From contig CAWEXD010000012.1 of assembly GCA_963812945.1 (NCBI GenBank), positions 310,001 through 374,000 on the forward strand: a DNA stretch of 64,000 nt, read 5' to 3'. Position 1 is the first letter of the stretch. Each line of letters opens with the position of its first letter. Positions 18,198 through 25,475 of the stretch are shown here, in pieces. The stretch comes from DASRDR01 sp963812945 [NCBI: uncultured Candidatus Rokubacteria bacterium]. GTDB lineage: Bacteria > Methylomirabilota > Methylomirabilia > Rokubacteriales. Position numbers and translations under genes: made by a program. The notes under the pieces were generated by a model. It did not search any database. It was not told the DNA's origin and saw only the letters and a program-made list of their open reading frames with translations.

Positions 18198-20107
18198 GGG
18201 ATCTGGCTGTCGAGCCGCCGGCCGCCGGACGCGGGCCAGTCGGCCCGCCGGCCGACCCGGAGCGGGAGCGCCACCGTGAACACCGTCCCCTGTCCGGGGA
18301 CGCTCCGGAAGGTCACGGTGCCACCGTGGTCCTCGATGATCTTGTGCACGATCGCGAGCCCGAGCCCCGTGCCCCCGGACTTGGTGGTGAAGAAGGGGTT
18401 GAAGACGCTCGTGGTCTCCTCCGGCTTGATCCCGCTCCCCGTGTCCGCGATCTCCACCACCAGCCGGTCGCGCCCCACGCCGCCCGCGGCCTCCCCGAGG
18501 GGGGGCCAGCCCAGGCTCACCGCGAGGGTGCCACCCTCCTCCATGGCGTCGATGGCGTTCGCCACGAGGTTGAGGAGGGCCTGGTAGAGGTGCTCGGCGT
18601 CACCGGGAACGGGCGGGATGCCGACGGTCCACTCCCGCGTGACACGGATCCCGCGGGCCTCGATCTGCGGCGCGAAGAGGTCGAGGGCCTGCTCGAGGAG
18701 CGGCGGCACGTGCACCGGCGCCAGCACCAGGCGGGCCGGCCGGGCCAGCCGGAGCAGCCCGTCGACGATCGCGTTGATCCGCTCGAGCTCCCGCGGGACC
18801 ACGCTCTGGAAGCGCTGGCGGAACCGCTCGTCGTTGAACCGCCGAGCGATGTGTCGGCTGAACGTCATGATCGCCGTCAAGGGGTTCTTGATCTCGTGGG
18901 CCAGGCCGGCGGCCAGCGTGCCCAGCGCCGCGAGCCGGTCGGAGCGGCGGAGCTGCTCCTCCAGCTGCCGGACGGGGGTCAGGTCGCGGAGGACGGCCAT
19001 CACGCCCAGCGCCTGCTCCTCGCCTCCCCGGAGCGGCGTCGTGGCCAGCTCCACCGGGACGGACCGTCCGTCGCTCCGGGCCAGCATGAACGACACCGGT
19101 CCCACCCCCACCCGGCTCCGGAGCGTTTCGAGGAGAAGGTCCCGGAGCTCGGGAAGATGCTGGAACGCGTCCGTCGCGGCGCGCCCGCGCAGCGCGCGGG
19201 CGGCGCACCCCGTCAGGGCCTCCGCGGCGGGGTTCACCGTGACCACGCGGCCGTCGAGATCGAGCGTGACGAGGCCGTTCACGAAGGAGCTGAGGATGTG
19301 GTCGGTGTAGCTCTTGAGGTCCGAGAGCTCCGTGAAGCGCTGGCGCAGCGCCGTATGAGCCGTCTCGAGGTCTACGCGCTGCTGCCGGAGCTGCGCCGCC
19401 ATCTCGTTGAACGCGAGCGCCAGCCGGCCGAGCTCGTCGGAGCGGCCCGGGTCGATGCGCTGGTCCAGCTCCCCGCGCGCGATCGCCGAGACGCCGTCCA
19501 CGAGCTGGCGGACCGGACGGGTGATGCGCCGGGCGACCATGGCCGTCGCCAGGCCGCCCAGGACCAGCGCGACGACCGCCAGCGCGATCAGCTCGCGGCG
19601 GGTGCCGGCGATCTGCTCGTCCACCCGCCGGCGCGACAGTCCGACCCGCACCGTGCCCCAGTGGTCGCCGTCGACCAGGATCGGCACCGCGAAGTCGTAG
19701 AGCGCCTCGCCGTCGGCGCCGACTGTCTCCTGGACCACCGGGGCGGCCGCCAGGGCGCGAAGCGACACGGAGTCCGACAGGGTCAGGCCCACGTGCCCTG
19801 GCGCCCGGCTGTGCGCCACGACCTCGCCGACCCGGTCGAGGATCAGCGCGTAGACCACGTCGGTCTCGCGGTCGAAGCGCACCACGTTCTGCTCGAGCGC
19901 GGTGAAGTTGTAGAGCACCAGGGCGCCGGCCGACAGGCCGGCCAGGCCTTCCGCCAGCGCGGTCCCGCGGCGGTGCACCTCGTCGATGATCGTCATCCGC
20001 TGCCGGCGCTCGACGACGACCGTCACGGCGGCCATGAGCACGGCGACGATCAGGATCGTCCCGATCAGGAGCTTCGTGCGGAGCGAGACGAAGATGGGGC
20101 GCGCCAT
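18194..20107 (-). CDS. Membrane sensor histidine kinase (HAMP-PAS-HisKA-HATPase)
   Basis: A 637-residue inner-membrane kinase of the NtrB/AtoS/ZraS type. Helices at about 12-32 and 172-192 bracket a periplasmic sensor of about 140 residues; HAMP spans about 193-245, a PAS domain about 270-375, and HisKA has the phosphoacceptor His404 in AAGLAHEIKNPL. The ATPase domain shows NLVANAIDAM (N box), EIADTGSGIKPE (G1) and GGTGLGLAIVHKI (G2). It starts 12 bases after the binding-protein stop and precedes the receiver gene. Kinases of this class usually partner sigma-54 activators such as the one encoded at 22441-23880; that pairing is inference. Confidence 0.93.
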   Translation of the reverse strand: MARPIFVSLRTKLLIGTILIVAVLMAAVTVVVERRQRMTIIDEVHRRGTALAEGLAGLSAGALVLYNFTALEQNVVRFDRETDVVYALILDRVGEVVAHSRAPGHVGLTLSDSVSLRALAAAPVVQETVGADGEALYDFAVPILVDGDHWGTVRVGLSRRRVDEQIAGTRRELIALAVVALVLGGLATAMVARRITRPVRQLVDGVSAIARGELDQRIDPGRSDELGRLALAFNEMAAQLRQQRVDLETAHTALRQRFTELSDLKSYTDHILSSFVNGLVTLDLDGRVVTVNPAAEALTGCAARALRGRAATDAFQHLPELRDLLLETLRSRVGVGPVSFMLARSDGRSVPVELATTPLRGGEEQALGVMAVLRDLTPVRQLEEQLRRSDRLAALGTLAAGLAHEIKNPLTAIMTFSRHIARRFNDERFRQRFQSVVPRELERINAIVDGLLRLARPARLVLAPVHVPPLLEQALDLFAPQIEARGIRVTREWTVGIPPVPGDAEHLYQALLNLVANAIDAMEEGGTLAVSLGWPPLGEAAGGVGRDRLVVEIADTGSGIKPEETTSVFNPFFTTKSGGTGLGLAIVHKIIEDHGGTVTFRSVPGQGTVFTVALPLRVGRRADWPASGGRRLDSQIP

Positions 20108-20119
20108 CCGGGAGTCCGA

Positions 20120-21760
20120 TCAGCGCGGTCGCTCGAGCCACACCTTCCGGAAGGGGATGTACGAGTCGCCGAGCCCGTTGACCTCCACGCCCTTGACGTA
20201 CGGCTGGAACAGCCGCTCGTACGTCTGGTGCCAGAGGGGGATGACCGGCGCGTCCTCGAGGATCAGCTCTTCCGCCCGCCGGTAGACCTCGACCCGGCGC
20301 GCCATGTCCGACTCGCCCCGCGCCCTCTCAAGGAGCCCGTCCACCGCCTGATTCGCGTAGCCCATGTAGTTCCAGGGGCTGCCGGAGTGGAAGAGCTTCG
20401 CGAGGAAGTTGTCGGGGTCCGGAACGTCGGCGAACCAGGCCCGGAGGAAGACCGGCAGTCTCCGCTCGGCCATCGCCTTGGAGAAGCTCGGCCAGTCGGC
20501 GTTGTACTGGAACTCGGCCGTGATCCCGACGGCCTCCAGGTCCTTGCGGATCCGATCGTGCTCGCGGAGGATCTCGTCCGACCGCACGCTCGACCAGATC
20601 ACGACCGGCGGGAGCCCCCGCCCGCCCGGGTAGCCGGCCTGGGCCAGAAGCTCCCGCGCCTGGGCGGGGTCGTAGGGATACCCGCGGAGCTTCGGATTGA
20701 AGCCCAGGGTCCCGGGGGGAAGGATGCCCTTCGCGAACGCGTAGCGGCCCAGCCAGATCTCCGAGACGATGGCCTCCCGGTCGATCGCATGCACGAGGGC
20801 CAGGCGCACCCGCCGGTCGTCGAGCGGCTTCGTGCGCGTGTTCAGGCCGTAGTGGCGGAGGTTGAAGATGGGCCGGCGGACGTACTGGTAGGCCTGGCTG
20901 CCGATGATCTGACGGTAGTCCCGCGTGGGGATCGGCGTGTCCTCGAGCGCCGCCGCGCGGAACTCGGCGAACACCCCGTCCAAGCGCTCACCCGGGAAGA
21001 TGCGGTAGACGAGGCGGGCCAGCTTGGGAGGCCCGTCGAAGTAGTCAGGGTTCGCGGCGAGCACGATCTCCTTCCCGCGCTCCCACCGCACGAAGCGGAA
21101 CGGCCCCGTGCCCACCGGCTGCGTCCCGAAGGCCTCGCCCTGGGACTCCACCAGCTCCCGGGGGACGATCTTCGCCTGGCCCACCGCCAGGATGGACACG
21201 AAGGGCACCGGGGCCTCGGTCAGGGTCACCCGAACCGTGAACCGGTCGAGCGCGGTCAGCCCGGTCACGGTCTTCGCCTTCCCTTCCCGGAACTGCGCCG
21301 CCCCCTGCACGGACAGGAAGTGGTCCGCCACGCCCGAGTGGACCCGGGGGTCGAGCAGCCGGGTGAACGAGTAGACGACGTCGTCGGCCGTCACCTCCCG
21401 GCCGTGGTGAAACTTGACGCCCTTCCGGAGCGTGAACGTCCAGGTCAGGCCATCGCGGGAGGCGACCCAGAACTGGGCGAGCGCCGGCATTATGCTGAGC
21501 GTCTGGTCGAACTGCACGAGACCGTCGAACAGCTGCTGTCCGACCGCGAGGCTGTAGATATCGCGGAGGCGCGCGGGATCCAGGGTGGCGGGATCCTGCG
21601 CAAGTGGCCGCCGATACACGCCCCCCGTCTGGGCAGGCGAGCGCTCCTGGGCCCCGGCCAGTCCCGGCCCGAGGCCCAGCGAGAGCCAGAGCGCCCCCAG
21701 GAGCAGACCCCGGAGCCGTCGTCGACGGCACCGGGCGCGCCCCGGCCCGGTCAGGCGCAT
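20120..21760 (-). CDS. Orphan peptide-type solute-binding protein (family 5) in a signalling operon
   Basis: A 546-residue SBP_bac_5 protein with a signal peptide (GLLLGALWLSLGLGPGLAGAQ). Family segments include GGVYRRPLAQDPATLDPARL, WTFTLRKGVKFHHGREVTADDVVYSF and VGTGPFRFVRWERG. The ATG at 21760 is the first start that places the signal peptide at the N-terminus. No permease or ATPase is nearby; instead it lies between two tiny peptide genes (17 bases upstream) and a histidine kinase (12 bases downstream). It may act as a periplasmic sensor that presents a ligand to the kinase, or supply a transporter elsewhere. Both are inference. Confidence 0.9.
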   Translation of the reverse strand: MRLTGPGRARCRRRRLRGLLLGALWLSLGLGPGLAGAQERSPAQTGGVYRRPLAQDPATLDPARLRDIYSLAVGQQLFDGLVQFDQTLSIMPALAQFWVASRDGLTWTFTLRKGVKFHHGREVTADDVVYSFTRLLDPRVHSGVADHFLSVQGAAQFREGKAKTVTGLTALDRFTVRVTLTEAPVPFVSILAVGQAKIVPRELVESQGEAFGTQPVGTGPFRFVRWERGKEIVLAANPDYFDGPPKLARLVYRIFPGERLDGVFAEFRAAALEDTPIPTRDYRQIIGSQAYQYVRRPIFNLRHYGLNTRTKPLDDRRVRLALVHAIDREAIVSEIWLGRYAFAKGILPPGTLGFNPKLRGYPYDPAQARELLAQAGYPGGRGLPPVVIWSSVRSDEILREHDRIRKDLEAVGITAEFQYNADWPSFSKAMAERRLPVFLRAWFADVPDPDNFLAKLFHSGSPWNYMGYANQAVDGLLERARGESDMARRVEVYRRAEELILEDAPVIPLWHQTYERLFQPYVKGVEVNGLGDSYIPFRKVWLERPR

Positions 21761-21777
21761 CCGGTAGGGCGGCGGGG

Positions 21778-21921
21778 CTACCAGCCGCCGCCGCCGTCGC
21801 CGTCGCAGGCGTTGCCGATCGCCTGGAAGACGGGGGTCGCGGTCTGCGTCCCCGACTCGATCACCGGGGCCACCAGGAGAACGGACGTCACGATCACGAG
21901 CACTGCCCATACCTTGGCCAT
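21778..21921 (-). CDS. Small 47-residue membrane or secreted peptide, copy B
   Basis: A 47-codon gene. Residues 2-20 are hydrophobic (AKVWAVLVIVTSVLLVAPV), followed by IESGTQTATPVFQAIGNACDG and a DGGGGW end. Residues 17-26 (VAPVIESGTQ) and almost all of residues 30-47 match copy A just upstream, and both have exactly 47 residues if the second of two adjacent ATGs is used (21921); GGGAGG lies 5 bases before that ATG. One cysteine (residue 39), an acidic glycine-rich tail and a terminal Trp are shared. I do not recognise the family. Possible roles: signal peptide, modified-peptide precursor, or small membrane regulator. The next gene is the orphan binding protein. Confidence 0.75.
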   Translation of the reverse strand: MAKVWAVLVIVTSVLLVAPVIESGTQTATPVFQAIGNACDGDGGGGW

Positions 21922-21932
21922 CATAGCCTCCC

Positions 21933-21950
21933 GGGCGCCGCTAGGCGCCC
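21933..21950 (-). promoter_or_regulatory. Hairpin abutting the ribosome-binding site of peptide B
   Basis: GGGCGCC and GGCGCCC form a perfect 7-bp stem with a 4-base loop (TAGC on the minus strand). Its end touches the GGGAGG ribosome-binding site (21927-21932). It could hinder initiation at peptide B or stop degradation between the two peptide genes. No T-run follows, so it is not a standard terminator. Confidence 0.5.
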
Positions 21951-22003
21951 CACTCGGTGGGTTGACGTGGTTGGCGTGATGAAAAGCACCCCGAGAATCG
22001 CGA

Positions 22004-22147
22004 TTACCAGCCACCGCCGCCGTCGCCATCGCAGGCATTGCCCATCGCCTGGAACACGGGCACGCGGCTCTGGGTCCCGGACTCGATGACCGGAGCCACC
22101 AGCAGGAAGGACGCGATGAGAAGCAGGATTGCGGTGAACCTTGTCAT
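22004..22147 (-). CDS. Small 47-residue membrane or secreted peptide, copy A
   Basis: A 47-codon gene starting at ATG 22147 with GGAGGAG seven bases upstream. Residues 2-20 (TRFTAILLLIASFLLVAPV) form one hydrophobic helix; then IESGTQSRVPVFQAMGNACD and the GDGGGGW end. Aligned to copy B without gaps, about 33 of 47 residues agree, including the whole tail except one Met/Ile. The conserved part is the C-terminus, not the helix, as expected if the tail is the functional piece. It is the first gene downstream of a sigma-54 promoter and three activator dyads. Too short for most gene finders. Function unknown. Confidence 0.78.
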   Translation of the reverse strand: MTRFTAILLLIASFLLVAPVIESGTQSRVPVFQAMGNACDGDGGGGW

Positions 22148-22211
22148 GGGCAGACTCCTCCATGCATCCCCTCGAGGGACGCGTCTGTGGGTTGTTGTCG
22201 AACCCCGCTAG

Positions 22212-22227
22212 AGCAATGACGGGGCCA
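22212..22227 (-). promoter_or_regulatory. Sigma-54 (-24/-12) promoter of the peptide/sensor operon
   Basis: Minus strand TGGCCCC-GTCA-TTGCT. The GG of -24 and GC of -12 are separated by exactly 10 bases as sigma-54 requires, and the match to TGGCACG-N4-TTGCW has two mismatches, both outside the invariant GG and GC. Transcription would start near 22201, giving a leader of about 54 bases to peptide A. The upstream gene encodes a GAFTGA-containing sigma-54 activator and three dyads lie 110-250 bases upstream, so the context agrees. Confidence 0.75.
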
Positions 22228-22327
22228 CGGGAGTCGACGGCGCGGTCACAAGGCGCAAGTTACTGCCAGTACGACGAAATCGGCCGATGATGGGAGCGGA
22301 GGCTCGAGAATCTCGGCCGAGCCGATG

Positions 22328-22345
22328 TGCACTGTTTCCTGTGCA
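22328..22345. promoter_or_regulatory. Activator-binding dyad 1 (TGCAC-N8-GTGCA)
   Basis: 18-bp dyad TGCACTGTTTCCTGTGCA. Its centre is about 136 bases upstream of the predicted sigma-54 start. It agrees with dyad 3 at 16 of 18 positions and resembles NtrC sites (TGCAC...GTGCA with a spacer one base shorter). Confidence 0.7.
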
Positions 22346-22410
22346 GTGGGTTTTCCGATCGGGGTGCCGAGCAGCGATCGGCCCTCTAGAATCAGGCCTT
22401 TAGCTACTAC

Positions 22411-22428
22411 TGCACACTGGAGTGTGCA
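22411..22428. promoter_or_regulatory. Activator-binding dyad 2 (TGCAC-N8-GTGCA)
   Basis: 18-bp perfect palindrome TGCACACTGGAGTGTGCA with an 8-bp arm. Its centre is 83 bases (about eight helical turns) upstream of dyad 1 and 22 bases (about two turns) downstream of dyad 3, so all three sites would face the same side of the DNA. Confidence 0.7.
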
Positions 22429-22432
22429 CCCC

Positions 22433-22450
22433 TGCACTGTCTACTGTGCA
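22433..22450. promoter_or_regulatory. Activator-binding dyad 3 (TGCAC-N8-GTGCA), overlapping the activator gene's stop
   Basis: 18-bp dyad TGCACTGTCTACTGTGCA. It includes the last codons and the stop (22441-22443) of the sigma-54 activator gene. Centre about 241 bases upstream of the predicted start. Confidence 0.7.
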
Positions 22451-23880
22451 CCTCCCCCCTCGGGGCGGCCCCCACCGGAGGCCAGCGCGACGGGGTCGAC
22501 CCCCCAGGCCAGGAGCTTGGTCTTGAGCGAGTTCCGGTGGAGGCCCAGGAGCCGGGCCGCCTCGGACTGGTTCCAGCGTACTCGCTCCAGCACGCGAAGG
22601 ATGACCTGGCGGTCGAACCGCTCCCGGGCCTCGCGAAGCGGCAGGCTCGCCGGATCGTCGACCAGGTGTCGAACGTCGGGCAGCATGAGGTCGAGCGGAA
22701 CGTCCTTGACCTCGATGACGGGGCCGTCGGCCAGCGCCACGGCGCGCTCCACGACGTTCTGGAGCTCGCGCACGTTGCCGGGCCACCCGTAGGCTCGGAG
22801 AACGTCGAGGGCTGCCACCGACACTCCGGCGACGCTCTTGTGCAGGAGATGGTTCGATCGGCGGACGAAGTGCTCGACGAGCAGCGGAATGTCCTCCCGG
22901 CGCTCTCGAAGCGGCGGCGCGGTGATCTGGACGACGTTGAGCCGGTAGTACAGATCCTCCCGCAGCACGCCTCCCTGGATGGCCTTGCGCAGGTCGGCGT
23001 TGGTGGCGGCGAGCACCCGCACGTCGACCGGGATGCGGCGAGTCCCCCCGACGCGCTCGATCTCCCGCTCCTGCAGGACCCGCAGGATCTTGGCCTGGAG
23101 GTCGACCCGGAGGGTGGCAATCTCGTCCAGGAACAGGGTGCCCCGGTGAGCCAGCTCGAACTTCCCGAGCTTCCGGGACACGGCGCCCGTGAAGGCGCCC
23201 TTCTCGTGGCCGAACAGCTCGGACTCGATGAGGGTCTCGGAGATCGCCGCGACGTTCACCGGGACGAACGGCTCGTCCCGCCGGGGCCCGTGCCGGTGGA
23301 TCGCCCGCGCGACGAGCTCCTTCCCCGTCCCGCTCTCCCCGACGATCAGCACGGTGAGCGGGTTTCGCGCGACCGCGCTGATCATCTGGTAGAGCTGCTG
23401 CATCAGCGGGTGCTGACCCACCAGCTGGTCGAAGTCGCGCTCGCGGGCCAGCTCGGACCGGAGGTAGACGACCTCGCGGTCGAGGGCGCGCCGCTCGAGC
23501 GCGCGCCGGATCAGCGGCAGGATCTCGTCCTCGTCGAACGGCTTGGTCACGTAGTCGAACGCCCCGAGCTTCATGGCCGCCACCGCGGCGCGGACCGTCT
23601 GGACGGCGGTCACCAGGACCACCTCCACGTGGTCGTCGATCGCCTTGATTCGCTCCAGCACCTCGATGCCGTCCATGCCGGGCAGCCGCACGTCGAGCAA
23701 GACCAGGTCGACGGGCGCGGCCTGGACGCGCTCGACGGCCTTCGGCCCGTCCTCGGCCTCGAGGAGCTCGTACTGCTCCTCCAGGACGAGCCGGAACGAC
23801 TCGCGGATGCCCGGGTCGTCGTCGACCACCAGGATGACGGGCCGGACACCGCGATCCGACCCGGACGGCAGCGGGGGCAT
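22441..23880 (-). CDS. Sigma-54-dependent response regulator (NtrC/AtoC type)
   Basis: A 479-residue enhancer-binding protein. A receiver domain (about residues 14-130) has the phosphoacceptor Asp63 in LVLLDVRLPGMDG; the AAA+ domain has Walker A GESGTGKE, the sigma-54 contact loop GAFTGA in GHEKGAFTGAVSRK, Walker B GTLFLDEIATL and the arginine-finger region ERREDIPLLVEHF. A Fis-type helix-turn-helix (NQSEAARLLGLHRNSLKTKLL) ends the protein. It lies 5 bases after the DUF1989 gene. Its own 3' end carries one of three dyads upstream of the sigma-54 promoter, so it probably activates the peptide operon and its likely partner kinase. Confidence 0.95.
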   Translation of the reverse strand: MPPLPSGSDRGVRPVILVVDDDPGIRESFRLVLEEQYELLEAEDGPKAVERVQAAPVDLVLLDVRLPGMDGIEVLERIKAIDDHVEVVLVTAVQTVRAAVAAMKLGAFDYVTKPFDEDEILPLIRRALERRALDREVVYLRSELARERDFDQLVGQHPLMQQLYQMISAVARNPLTVLIVGESGTGKELVARAIHRHGPRRDEPFVPVNVAAISETLIESELFGHEKGAFTGAVSRKLGKFELAHRGTLFLDEIATLRVDLQAKILRVLQEREIERVGGTRRIPVDVRVLAATNADLRKAIQGGVLREDLYYRLNVVQITAPPLRERREDIPLLVEHFVRRSNHLLHKSVAGVSVAALDVLRAYGWPGNVRELQNVVERAVALADGPVIEVKDVPLDLMLPDVRHLVDDPASLPLREARERFDRQVILRVLERVRWNQSEAARLLGLHRNSLKTKLLAWGVDPVALASGGGRPEGGGAQ

Positions 23881-23885
23881 CGGGC

Positions 23886-24536
23886 TCAGTGCGAGGCTGC
23901 GGGGGCCGGCTCGTAGAGCACGAACCGCATGGGTGTCGGGCGATGCGCGTTGGTCGGGGTGATGTCCGACGGGCAGGCCGAGTTGGCCGCGATCACGTCC
24001 ATCTCGGCCCGGAGGTCGATGTAGTCCCCCGGCTGCGAGGGCGCCGGCATGGGCCGGACCGCGCCGTCGGGCTGAACGGGCCACTGCATGAAGACGTTGA
24101 AGGAAAAGGGCACGTCCTGGAGGTGGACTCCCCAGGGCGCCAGGGCCTCGGCCAGATTCGACCGGCAGCTCCGGTGGGGCCCGGTGTAGTCCAGACGGTC
24201 CCGATAGTACTCCTCGCTGCAGGACCCGCAGATCAGGTCGTGGACGCCGACCGTGTCGGCGACGAGGCGCATCATGGGACGGCCGAGGTCGGAGACCAGC
24301 GCGGCGCCGGTCTGGGGATAGATCGTGCGATTGAAGAGGACGGTGTTCTGGGGCGAGTAGCGCTCCCGGAGGTCGTCCCGGTTGAAGCAGACGAAGTCCC
24401 CGACCTGCTGACCCTCGACGTCAATCACCCGCAGGACGAGCCCGCGCGGCACTTCGAGCGCGGCCCCGTGACGCGCGGGAATCTCGACCACCCGGACCAC
24501 GTGGCCCGGCACCGGGTCTCGTCCGAGAGGCGACAT
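23886..24536 (-). CDS. DUF1989 / urea-carboxylase-associated family protein
   Basis: A 216-residue protein of the DUF1989 family (PF09347). Motifs include VEGQQVGDFVCFNRDDLRERYSP, LVSDLGRPMMRLVADTVGVHDLICGSCSE and a conserved late FNVFMQW. Paired DUF1989 proteins in urea-carboxylase and guanidine operons form carboxyguanidine deiminase; a single stand-alone copy is less well understood. Conserved Cys and His residues (CFNRDD, HDLICGSC) suggest a metal site. It is first in a two-gene unit with the sigma-54 activator. A nitrogen role is inferred from family only; no carboxylase is nearby. Confidence 0.85.
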   Translation of the reverse strand: MSPLGRDPVPGHVVRVVEIPARHGAALEVPRGLVLRVIDVEGQQVGDFVCFNRDDLRERYSPQNTVLFNRTIYPQTGAALVSDLGRPMMRLVADTVGVHDLICGSCSEEYYRDRLDYTGPHRSCRSNLAEALAPWGVHLQDVPFSFNVFMQWPVQPDGAVRPMPAPSQPGDYIDLRAEMDVIAANSACPSDITPTNAHRPTPMRFVLYEPAPAASH

Positions 24537-24546
24537 GCTCAACCTG

Positions 24547-24569
24547 GCTCCCCCTCGTGCGGGGGGAGC
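24547..24569 (-). promoter_or_regulatory. Hairpin holding the ribosome-binding site of the DUF1989 gene
   Basis: On the minus strand GCTCCCCC and GGGGGAGC form an 8-bp stem around a 7-base loop. The GGGGGAG arm is the best Shine-Dalgarno candidate, 10 bases before the ATG at 24536, so folding would hide it. It could act as a translational switch or simply reflect GC-rich sequence. Confidence 0.4.
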
Positions 24570-24627
24570 GTACCACAGGCGGCGCACGGTATCATGGCCC
24601 GCTTCCAGATCGCCGAGGAGGACCCGG

Positions 24628-25470
24628 ATGGGACGGCTCGAGGGCAAGGTGGCCATGGTGACCGGCAGCGGGGGCGAGCACGGGTTCGGGCGGGCCATCG
24701 CGCGGCGGCTCGCCGCGGAGGGGGCCGACCTCGTGCTGACGGACATCGCTCCCGCCGGGATCCGCGTGGTGGCCACCAAGCCCGGCACGGGCTGGCAGGG
24801 GCTCGAGGCGGTCGCGGGCGATGTCCGCGGGTCCGGGCGCCGGGCCGTCACTGCCCTGGTCGACGTGCGCTCGGCCGATCAGATCCAGGCGGCGGTCGCC
24901 CTGGCCGACCGGACCTTCGGGCGGATCGACGTCCTCGTCAACAACGCCGCCGCCCCACCCGGGGCCGACCGCGTCCCGGTGCTCGAGCTCTCCGAGCCGG
25001 CCTGGCACGCGATCCTCGAGACCAACCTCACCGGGACCTACCTCTGCGCCAGGGCCGTCGCCGCGCGCATGGTGGCGCGCGGGGCACCCGGGCGGATCAT
25101 CAACATGTCCTCGAACTGCGGCAAGGTCGGCTACGCGCGGATGGCCGCCTACTGCGCCTCCAAGTTCGGCGTGATCGGTTTCACCCAGGCGCTTGCCATG
25201 GAGCTGGCGCCCCACGGCATCACCGTGAACGCGATCTGCCCGGGCGCGGCCGACACCGACCGGCTCGACTACCTCGGCCGGCAGGCCGACGGGAGCTACG
25301 ACGAGGCGCTCCGCCAGGCGGCCATCGCCGAGCGATCCGCCCAGATCCCGCTCGGACGCGTCGCCACCGCGGAGGACGTGGCCGAGCTGGCGGCCTTCCT
25401 CGCCTCGGACGCCGCCGCGTACGTCACCGGGCAAGCGATCAACGTGGCGGGCGGCGCCATCATGCACTGA
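24628..25470 (+). CDS. SDR-family NAD(P)-dependent oxidoreductase
   Basis: A 280-residue classical short-chain dehydrogenase. Cofactor motif TGSGGEHGFGRA (about residues 12-23), NNAA for the central beta strand, and the catalytic Ser (INMSSN) and YCASK. The insert before NNAA (about residues 48-70, TKPGTGWQGLEAVAGDVRGSG) is longer than usual. The C-terminus VTGQAINVAGGAIMH is typical of the FabG-like group. GAGGAGG lies before the ATG at 24628. Substrate unknown. The acetyltransferase follows after 5 bases. Confidence 0.92.
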   Translation: MGRLEGKVAMVTGSGGEHGFGRAIARRLAAEGADLVLTDIAPAGIRVVATKPGTGWQGLEAVAGDVRGSGRRAVTALVDVRSADQIQAAVALADRTFGRIDVLVNNAAAPPGADRVPVLELSEPAWHAILETNLTGTYLCARAVAARMVARGAPGRIINMSSNCGKVGYARMAAYCASKFGVIGFTQALAMELAPHGITVNAICPGAADTDRLDYLGRQADGSYDEALRQAAIAERSAQIPLGRVATAEDVAELAAFLASDAAAYVTGQAINVAGGAIMH

Positions 25471-25475
25471 GTCCC

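Noticed and set aside
18122-21979. Very long plus-strand frame (over 1,200 codons) opposite the kinase and binding protein
   Set aside because: Composition is low complexity with no motif; it is the antisense shadow of three well-supported genes.
22247-22274. Second sigma-54-like element TGGCA-GTAAC-TTGCG on the minus strand
   Set aside because: The GG to GC spacing is 9 rather than 10 bases, which normally abolishes sigma-54 recognition; the element at 22212-22227 has exact spacing.
24547-24600. Guanidine-II (mini-ykkC) riboswitch before the DUF1989 gene, because the loop contains ACGA
   Set aside because: Only one hairpin is present and ACGA is not closed by the expected pairs; no second ACGR stem-loop found.
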